Assembly (NCBI GenBank): GCA_964633825.1
Contig: CAZWHE010000117.1
Location: forward strand, 1 to 13,158
Source of the DNA: CAZWHE01 sp964633825
GTDB lineage: Bacteria; Planctomycetota; B15-G4; CAYZWU01
Length of the DNA: 13,158 bases
Reading direction: 5' to 3'
Position numbers and translations under genes: made by a program. Below are positions 7,417 through 13,158 of the stretch, one piece after another; the stretch's first letter is position 1, and every line of letters begins with the position of its first letter. The notes under the pieces were generated by a model that was not told where the DNA came from, made no database searches, and saw nothing but the letters and a program-made list of their open reading frames with translations.

Positions 7417-8928
7417 TTAATAAGGACTCCCGTCTCCCATGATGATCTCGGGAATCGAGCTGGTATAACCTTCGAGGTCGGGATAGGGACCCGATCCCTG
7501 AATGGTGTACTTGATTTCAACATAGAGAGAATAAAACCCTTCGCCCGCCAGTTTAGGCAAACGGACGTCATATTTCCCCGTTCCGGGCCGATAGGTCATC
7601 TCTCTTTCCTGCCAGACCGTATTGCGGAAGTCGGGATACTCACCGGTGCTCACCGTGTAAATCAGCATGACATCCCCATGATCGACGATATGGCCCTTCG
7701 GATCGACCTCGGCCTCTATTTTGATGTAATAGGGATTGCCGATCTGATTGTGAGCCGCTTCCGGAAGGTCTTCACCCAAAAAAGTATGCGCAATCATGGT
7801 GCGGTAGTCTGCAAAATGTTCGTCTTCGCCGCAGCCGTGCTCGGCGCCCGGGATATACTCCCAAACAAGATCATCATCGTAGGGACAGAGGCCGGGATGA
7901 ATGAACTCACCGAGCGTCAGAATGGGGTATCCGTTGTCGCTCGATCCGGAGATGGTCATGGCATTGAAATCGGTCACCTGATTGAGAACATCGTCCGCGA
8001 AAGTCGTGGCGATGTCGTAATGATCGAGGAAGTCCTGGGCGCCCATTCCCTCTTCGAGCATCCTCTTCAGCTGGGTGGACTCATCGGGCCATGTGTCGCC
8101 CCAGTCCGCGATGGCGTGATCGATGGCTTTCCAAAGATCGAGCGAATCGGACGCGGCGGAAACGATCCCCGTGATGCGGTCATCAACGGACGCCGCCGTC
8201 CAAACGCCGAGCCCTCTCTTGGAGCACCCGAGCGCCACCACGCCGTTCAATGTCGTTGAGCCGTTGAAATCCTCGAGAAGCGTCACACCCCTCATGAAAG
8301 AGAGAGCGAGAGCCCATCGGGCATAGGCGTACATGTTGCCCGTGTAGATGGCCACGGTCCGGCTGTTGCCGACCATGACGTTTTCATCGGGATAATCGAA
8401 CTCATCGTGATAGATGGCGTATGACGGGTTTTCTTTGATGATCAGGACGGCCATGTTGAACATGTCGGCCGTCTCGGCGCCGTATTCGTCGGCAACCGAG
8501 ATGATCGAACCGTTATGAACACTGGTAGCCGGCGCGATTGCAGCGTATTTCTTATTGAACGGTCCGCTCGGGATATAGAGGGTGCAGTCGACGATCCAAT
8601 CGACGGTCTTGTACGCCGGCGTTCCCGTGGGATTCCAGTTATTCCACCAAAAGTCGAAAGCGGCCCTTTCCACACCCGTGTATCTTCCGGCGAAGTATTG
8701 ATAGTCCCTCATGAGGATATTGGGGTACAAAGGGTGGACCTCCCAGTTGCCGACCGGAGTGAGGCTCAATGTGGTGGGGTCCTCCACGTCCAGCATGGAG
8801 TAGAGATCACGGGGTGGTGGTATCACCTGTGGCGGTGTCACCTGCTGCCCCGCAACGGTTCCGCTGAGAACAAATCCGCAAAGAACGATGATGATGAAAA
8901 CACCGAGACTGGTCCTTCCTGTGTTCAT
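7417..8928 (-). CDS. secreted alpha/beta hydrolase, PhoPQ-activated pathogenicity-related (PqaA-like) family
   Basis: A 503-residue protein with a Sec signal peptide (hydrophobic residues 8-23, likely cleavage near AGQ at 26-28), so periplasmic or secreted. The core looks like the PqaA family (PF10142) of alpha/beta hydrolases. The nucleophile elbow is GCSKRG (234-239, Ser236) followed by an Ala/Asp-Arg-rich helix. A candidate acid is Asp331 in SGSSDNGYP, and the His is in GAEHG (His364). The C-terminal 110 residues form a beta-rich domain carrying PDFR (432-435) and GFYSLYVEIKY (464-474), which matches the end region of that family. Substrate and reaction are unknown. The family name comes from a Salmonella PhoPQ-regulated gene and implies nothing about virulence here. 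AAGGAG (8935-8940 on the complement) lies six bases before ATG. It is divergent from the propeller gene, and both products are exported, so a shared extracellular substrate is possible. No clear terminator follows. Confidence 0.82.
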   Translation of the reverse strand: MNTGRTSLGVFIIIVLCGFVLSGTVAGQQVTPPQVIPPPRDLYSMLDVEDPTTLSLTPVGNWEVHPLYPNILMRDYQYFAGRYTGVERAAFDFWWNNWNPTGTPAYKTVDWIVDCTLYIPSGPFNKKYAAIAPATSVHNGSIISVADEYGAETADMFNMAVLIIKENPSYAIYHDEFDYPDENVMVGNSRTVAIYTGNMYAYARWALALSFMRGVTLLEDFNGSTTLNGVVALGCSKRGLGVWTAASVDDRITGIVSAASDSLDLWKAIDHAIADWGDTWPDESTQLKRMLEEGMGAQDFLDHYDIATTFADDVLNQVTDFNAMTISGSSDNGYPILTLGEFIHPGLCPYDDDLVWEYIPGAEHGCGEDEHFADYRTMIAHTFLGEDLPEAAHNQIGNPYYIKIEAEVDPKGHIVDHGDVMLIYTVSTGEYPDFRNTVWQEREMTYRPGTGKYDVRLPKLAGEGFYSLYVEIKYTIQGSGPYPDLEGYTSSIPEIIMGDGSPY

Positions 8929-9056
8929 GTTTTTCTCCTTTTAAAAAAATAGAATTCCTTCCATTGTTAAAATCGCTCCGGGATATCCCTGTTTACAAAG
9001 ATTTTGAAATAAATGTATGCGGCGCCTCACGGCCCGTAAGCCGCTTGAAGGATTTC

Positions 9057-9270
9057 CATCGCGGTCGATCCCGTTACCTATCATGGGAGTGCACGACCCC
9101 GGCTGCCGGCTATTCCTAAGAAAAACCGAACCGCCGGAACACCCGCGCCGTTTCTCTCTTTTGTCTCGACGACAACAACGCGGGAGATCTCCTCGCTCCG
9201 GACGCGGGACGGGTGCGCCGGGGTACGAGTTATGAAACCAACGACTTCCCGGTCTCGGCCCGGGCAATAC
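9057..9270 (+). pseudogene. decayed fragment of a paralogue of the downstream beta-propeller gene
   Basis: Bases 9084-9242 align without gaps to 9689-9847 inside the intact gene, at a constant offset of 605. Over the best 78 bases (9162-9239 against 9767-9844) I count 60 identities. Translated, this block reads CLDDNNAGDLL...AGRVR...YET, against CLDDNGAGDLL...AGRVR...YET in residues 156-181 of the intact protein. Upstream, WEC and TP.A.Y also match. Disabling changes are a TAA at 9117-9119 where the intact gene has Tyr, a nine-base deletion before 9084 and a one-base loss near 9243-9246. Beyond that the match continues in a shifted frame (PGLGPGN against PGLDPAD). Neither end of the gene is recognisable, so this is an internal relic. 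It occupies much of the 373-base gap between the divergent genes, and the rest of that gap (8929-9056) is AT-rich, with no gene seen. Confidence 0.8.
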
Positions 9271-9301
9271 CACGTCGGCCATCGGGTCAGGAGAATCTGC
9301 A

Positions 9302-11959
9302 ATGCGTGTAACTTATTCTTTTCTGTTCGTTCTGTCTTCGGTCGCGGTTTTTCTGGCAGCGGCCTTTCCTCAGACCGCTGATCTCGAAGGACCGGCGCCG
9401 CACGTGATCAATGCCCATCCCACGGGCGCCGGGGGCGGCGGCTGGCTCATGTCGGGTGCGTTCCACCCCGTCGATCCCGGCACGGCCGTTATCGGGGCCG
9501 ACGTTTCCGGCGTCTTTAGGACCGACGACCTCGGCCTTCACTGGACCCCTTGGAACGAGGGGCTTCCCAACATGGATGAAGGCCGGACCCACTACGTGGA
9601 AGACCTGCACGGCGTCGCGGCGGGAAGCTTCACCGGCTTCTATGCCGCCACCCATGCCGGCATCTACCGTGCACGCGACGGAGAAGCCTGGGAATGTTTG
9701 ACCCCCGTCGCCGACTATGCCTACGAATCAGCCAACGACTGGCATGCCGAAGCGATCCCTTTCGCCTGCCTCGACGACAATGGTGCGGGAGACCTTCTCG
9801 TGGCGGGCGCGGGACGGGTGCGCTGGGACAGGACCTATGAAACAGCCTATTATCCCGGCCTCGATCCCGCCGATTTCATCGTCTACAGCCCGAACATCAC
9901 GGAACAGTGGACCGTTTGGACCCTCGACCTCACCGATCCGGGCGCGGCCTGGCAGCCCGTGGCGACTTCGGCCGACCTCGGCGCGTCGCGCGACATCACG
10001 GCGCGCAAGCTGGCCGGCGTGGACAACATCGTCGTAGGCACCCCTAACGGCATATATCATTACGAAGGCACGGGGTGGACCGACATCGGCTTCTCCCTCT
10101 ACAACCAGGGACTCTCCTGCTGGTCTCTCCACCTCACCTGCCGGGGAACGCTCTACGCCGCCATGGACCGGCCCGACGGCGGCGCCATGCCGAGCGGCGT
10201 CTACAGGATGAGCAGCGTCGAGTCGCGCTCCCCCTGGGAATGGATCGGCGACGACACCCTTCAGCTCCCCGACCAAACCTATACCCTGGCCGACATCGGC
10301 ATGTGGGATACGGCCGCGCTGATCTACCTGGCCGTGGCCGATGGGGCCGAGCTCTCCATGGAGCCCGACGTCCTCTACCTCGGCGAGCGCACAAAGGGCT
10401 CGAACTCCTATTCGGGGCTCTACCGGTGCCGGGCCGACCTCTTTTCCCCGGGCAACGCCTGCACGTGGGAGCACAAGGTCTACGCAACGGGTAGCGGAGG
10501 TCAGTCCTACTACTGGTTCGTCGACGGAAACGGGACGATTCACCCCCTCGATCCCGGCTGGATCTCCATGTGGGGCACGGGTGTGATTTTCCATCCCGTC
10601 GTTTCGCCCGTCGACCCGGAGCGTCTCCTCGTCCACCTCAACTGCAGGATCCACGTATCGGACGACGGGGGCGACACGTGGAAACAGCGCTACACGCGCG
10701 ACCTGGGCGGTTACTGGCGATCGCGGGGCTACAACGAGCTCTGCGTGCGCGGGATCGCTTTCATGAGCGACGGTCGGCTCGTGACAGGCAACGGCGACTG
10801 CGGCACCCTCCGGAGCCGCGACACGCGGTATCAATCATTCGAGTGGATCCATCCCGTGGTGAGGGGGGCGACGGACTACACAACGGACGAATCCTGGGCC
10901 TATGAAACGGCACAGGTCCAGGTCTGCCCCGACTGGATGGGCACGGGCGAGGATGCTCTCTTCGTCAACAGCGGCGACTACGGCCAGAAGAAATCACCGT
11001 GCAAGCTCTTTCGCGTGGACGGCAACGACGATTGGCACAACATCACGAACACCTACAACACGGAGACCATGGTCATCGAGGATTTCGTGATCATTAACGA
11101 CGACACCTGCTTCGCCGTTTACACCGAATACGACCGCAAAGTCACGGCGGGCGCCCTCGAGATCGACTGCGGCGTGCTGAAAGGAGACTACTCGCCTTCC
11201 CAGGGTGTCTGGACCTGGAAGACCGTGGACGACGGGCTCCTCTTCGCGCCGGCTGGCTCTCCCTACACCTGGAACGTCCACGGCTACAAGCTCCTTTTCC
11301 ACAGCAAGAGCGGCAGGATCTTCATGGCGGCGCGGGACAAGGTTCTCTCTCCGGACAACGCCGTGATCGCAGAGAGGTTCGACGTCACGGGCGGGCTCTA
11401 TGTTCTCGAATCGCCCGGCGACACGACATGGGCCCTCGAGTGCGGCGGCGACGGCACGAATTGGAAGGACTTCCGCAGCCTCGCCGCGACGCCCGACGAG
11501 TCGGTGCTCTACGCCGGGACCTGCGGCCGCGCCACGGGAGACGGCACTGTTCTTCGGTGCGACAATCCCGGATCGAGTCCTTCCACGTGGGTTCCCATCG
11601 TCAACGACGTCGATTTTCCCTTCGGCTTCCAAGTCCCCTTCTGGGCGCCTTGGAGCGAAGCCCGGGCGAACAAGAATCTCACCCACGTGAACGCCCTCGC
11701 CGTGCCTCCGGGCAATCCCGGAGCGCTCTGCGTCGGCCTCGCCTGCGAGGGCTTCATGGAAAAGGAAGGGCTCTGGATCTACAACCGGAACGGTCTCGGC
11801 GAGTGGGAGCATCTCTCAACGGGCGAGCTCATGGTCGGATGCGGCATCCGCGTCATGGCTTTCAGCCCCGCGCACAAAAACCCGCTCGTCGCCGGAACGA
11901 CGGGACAGGAGCTCTACCTCATCAACACCCGGAGGGGAGGCGCGCTCCCCCTGAAATGA
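9302..11959 (+). CDS. secreted Asp-box beta-propeller protein, GH74/sialidase-like fold
   Basis: An 885-residue protein with a Sec signal peptide (hydrophobic residues 6-21, cleavage expected around AAAFPQT). The mature N-terminus, GGGGWLMSGAFHP.DPG...GADVSGVFR, resembles the opening of GH74 xyloglucanases. There, GGGG..(PT)GI.FHP.EPG is followed by a catalytic Asp in a TDIGG motif, and Asp67 here aligns with it. Asp-box (BNR) repeats are visible at 74-81 (T-x-D-x-G-x-x-W) and 453-460 (S-x-D-x-G-x-T-W), indicating a multi-bladed propeller. There are 19 cysteines, unusual for this fold, suggesting disulfides outside the cytoplasm. No membrane anchor or sorting domain is seen at the C-terminus. 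AGGAG (9289-9293) lies eight bases before ATG. A glycan-hydrolase role is only a possibility, since many such propellers are binding or sortilin-like proteins. The gene converges on the response regulator with a 25-base gap. Confidence 0.82.
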   Translation: MRVTYSFLFVLSSVAVFLAAAFPQTADLEGPAPHVINAHPTGAGGGGWLMSGAFHPVDPGTAVIGADVSGVFRTDDLGLHWTPWNEGLPNMDEGRTHYVEDLHGVAAGSFTGFYAATHAGIYRARDGEAWECLTPVADYAYESANDWHAEAIPFACLDDNGAGDLLVAGAGRVRWDRTYETAYYPGLDPADFIVYSPNITEQWTVWTLDLTDPGAAWQPVATSADLGASRDITARKLAGVDNIVVGTPNGIYHYEGTGWTDIGFSLYNQGLSCWSLHLTCRGTLYAAMDRPDGGAMPSGVYRMSSVESRSPWEWIGDDTLQLPDQTYTLADIGMWDTAALIYLAVADGAELSMEPDVLYLGERTKGSNSYSGLYRCRADLFSPGNACTWEHKVYATGSGGQSYYWFVDGNGTIHPLDPGWISMWGTGVIFHPVVSPVDPERLLVHLNCRIHVSDDGGDTWKQRYTRDLGGYWRSRGYNELCVRGIAFMSDGRLVTGNGDCGTLRSRDTRYQSFEWIHPVVRGATDYTTDESWAYETAQVQVCPDWMGTGEDALFVNSGDYGQKKSPCKLFRVDGNDDWHNITNTYNTETMVIEDFVIINDDTCFAVYTEYDRKVTAGALEIDCGVLKGDYSPSQGVWTWKTVDDGLLFAPAGSPYTWNVHGYKLLFHSKSGRIFMAARDKVLSPDNAVIAERFDVTGGLYVLESPGDTTWALECGGDGTNWKDFRSLAATPDESVLYAGTCGRATGDGTVLRCDNPGSSPSTWVPIVNDVDFPFGFQVPFWAPWSEARANKNLTHVNALAVPPGNPGALCVGLACEGFMEKEGLWIYNRNGLGEWEHLSTGELMVGCGIRVMAFSPAHKNPLVAGTTGQELYLINTRRGGALPLK

Positions 11960-11984
11960 GAAGGCGGCATCCGGGCCGAGGATT

Positions 11985-12416
11985 TCATTTCCTTTTCAGC
12001 CACGACCATCCGGATGAGCAGGAGGGAGCCGGTTCCTCGTTCGTTTTCTGCCGCATGTAGGCACGCACCTTCGCCAGGAGCTCATCCGCGTTGAAAGGCT
12101 TGACGAGATAATCGTCGGCCCCGACGTCGTAACCCTGGAGGCGCTCCGAAGTCGTGGCCTTGGCCGACACCATGATGATCTTGGTCCCGCGAAGCTCCGG
12201 GATCTCCCGCAGGCGCCGGCACGTCTGATAGCCGTCTATCCCGGGCATGATGATGTCGAGCAGGATAACACCGGGCAGGAAGCCGGGAGCTATTCTCAGC
12301 GCTTCCTCGCCCGTCTCGGCGGTTTTCACCTGGAAATCGTCGATCAGTATTTCCTTCATGAGTGCACGGTTGTTGGGTTTGTCGTCCACGATCAGCACCC
12401 GGTCTTTTTCGCTCAT
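11985..12416 (-). CDS. stand-alone CheY-like response regulator receiver protein
   Basis: A 143-residue single receiver domain (about residues 6-122) plus a short polar tail, with no DNA-binding or enzymatic output domain. Key residues are the acidic pair Asp11/Asp12, phospho-acceptor Asp54 in LLDIIMPG, Ser84 (the conserved Ser/Thr) and Lys106 in the VKPF motif. It should take phosphate from a histidine kinase, most simply the hybrid kinase encoded immediately upstream, and signal by protein-protein contact. The start at 12414-12416 is chosen because AGGGGAGC precedes it and MSEKDRVLIVDD is a typical receiver opening. A longer in-frame extension to 12509 would run through the end of the kinase gene and has no receiver features. 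Its target is unknown. Confidence 0.9.
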   Translation of the reverse strand: MSEKDRVLIVDDKPNNRALMKEILIDDFQVKTAETGEEALRIAPGFLPGVILLDIIMPGIDGYQTCRRLREIPELRGTKIIMVSAKATTSERLQGYDVGADDYLVKPFNADELLAKVRAYMRQKTNEEPAPSCSSGWSWLKRK

Positions 12417-12422
12417 GATCAA

Positions 12423-12430
12423 GCTCCCCT
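12423..12430 (-). promoter_or_regulatory. ribosome site overlapping the kinase stop codon
   Basis: On the - strand AGGGGAGC begins at the last base of the kinase stop codon TAA (12430-12432) and ends six bases before the receiver ATG at 12416. The arrangement indicates translational coupling of the two genes and fixes the receiver start. Confidence 0.75.
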
Positions 12431-13158
12431 TAAATATAAGCCGCCTCTCCCGGCTCGGGCCGGCCGCACTTTTCCTCATCGAGCAGAACCTGCCGCCAGG
12501 CCTTGGCAATGACGTCGAACAAGGCCTTCTCCGTGAAGGGCTTCATCATGTAAAAGCTGCCCGTCTCTTCGAGAAAGGCCTGGGTCTCTTCGCTCACAAT
12601 GTCGCCCGTCACGAAGATGAAACGCCGGACCATGTCGGGCTTGGCCCGCTTTGTCTCGCAGTAGACGCGCTTTCCATCGAACCCGGGCATGCGCATGTCG
12701 CACAGGACGATGTCGTAATCGTTCTCCAGCACTTTTCGCAGCCCCTGGTCGCCCGCCGGAGCGCTGTCCACGCCGTATCCCTCCCCCGTAAGGATTTCGC
12801 AGATCAGATCCCTGATCGGGTCCTCGTCCTCGATGACCAAGATGTTTCTGATCTGCGGAGCGACCGCTCCGGCTTCGCCGGCTTTTTCAGCGGCCGGTTC
12901 GATCTCACCCGACACAAGGGGAAGCTCCACGATGAACGTCGCCCCTTCTTCTTCATTGTTCACGGCGAAGATATTTCCGTTGTGGGCCTTGATGATTCCG
13001 TAAGAGATGCTCAGCCCCAGACCCGTTCCCTTCCCCTCGGGCTTGGTGGTGAAGAAGGGATCGAAGATGCGCTGCAGCTTGTCCCGGTTGATGCCCGGAC
13101 CGTTATCAACGAACTCCGCCCCCAGCAGCTCGCCGTCGCGATAGGTCCGGACGTGAAG
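12430..13158 (-). CDS. hybrid histidine kinase, C-terminal part (continues past the window edge)
   Basis: The frame is open to the right edge, giving 242 visible residues. The first part is the end of a HATPase_c domain: the G1 box DNGPGI (18-23), the F box FDPFFTTKP (32-40) and the G2 box GKGTGLGLS (42-50), ending near FIVELPL. After an Ala/Glu-rich linker (about 83-103) comes a receiver domain with the acidic cluster EDED (110-113), phospho-acceptor Asp154 in VLCDMRMPG and a KPF motif near 207-209. The sensor, HisKA and N-box regions lie beyond the window. ATP-dependent phosphorelay from the missing His to this receiver, or to the separate receiver protein 13 bases downstream, is expected from the family. 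The signal sensed cannot be read here. Confidence 0.92.
   Translation of the reverse strand, partial: LHVRTYRDGELLGAEFVDNGPGINRDKLQRIFDPFFTTKPEGKGTGLGLSISYGIIKAHNGNIFAVNNEEEGATFIVELPLVSGEIEPAAEKAGEAGAVAPQIRNILVIEDEDPIRDLICEILTGEGYGVDSAPAGDQGLRKVLENDYDIVLCDMRMPGFDGKRVYCETKRAKPDMVRRFIFVTGDIVSEETQAFLEETGSFYMMKPFTEKALFDVIAKAWRQVLLDEEKCGRPEPGEAAYI

Noticed and set aside
8980..8989. Ten-base palindrome GGGATATCCC in the divergent intergenic region
   Set aside because: It is isolated and short, with no second copy or promoter overlap that I could support.
11953..11991. Inverted repeat GAAATGA/TCATTTC between the convergent propeller and receiver genes
   Set aside because: It is made of the last codons and stops of both genes (each ends in ..AAATGA), has a 25-base loop and no T-run, so it is probably coincidence rather than a terminator.

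Overview
The window looks like chromosomal DNA from a moderately GC-rich Gram-negative bacterium. The signs are a lipoprotein-like protein ending in an outer-membrane barrel signature, Sec-secreted proteins, strong AGGAGG-type ribosome sites and a hybrid sensor kinase. I cannot name the species. An anaerobic peptide or amino-acid fermenter, for example in an Acidobacteriota or Aminicenantes-like lineage, would fit, but that is inference from gene content only.

Left part (1-5066): a carbamate kinase gene is followed by an ornithine carbamoyltransferase-type gene on the + strand. Together they can turn citrulline and phosphate into ornithine, ammonia, CO2 and ATP, the lower half of the arginine deiminase pathway. 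No arginine deiminase gene is visible. Facing them on the - strand are a nitroreductase-family flavoprotein and a large OPT-family peptide transporter. A plausible reading is peptide uptake feeding amino-acid fermentation.

Middle part (5067-8928): a small lipoprotein/beta-barrel-like envelope protein on the + strand ends at a textbook intrinsic terminator. It is followed on the - strand by an AAA ATPase of the DUF4143 type. That gene has clearly lower GC than the left part of the window. It appears to have a leaderless promoter overlapped by an inverted repeat. Next, also on the - strand, is a secreted alpha/beta hydrolase of the PhoPQ-activated pathogenicity-related (PqaA-like) family.

Right part (8929-13158): the hydrolase is divergent from a large secreted Asp-box beta-propeller protein with a GH74-like N-terminus. 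The gap between them is not empty. It holds a decayed fragment of a second copy of the propeller gene, with an in-frame stop, a frameshift and a small deletion, directly upstream of the intact copy. The window closes with a - strand two-component pair, the C-terminal end of a hybrid histidine kinase and a stand-alone receiver protein, packed tightly enough to suggest translational coupling.
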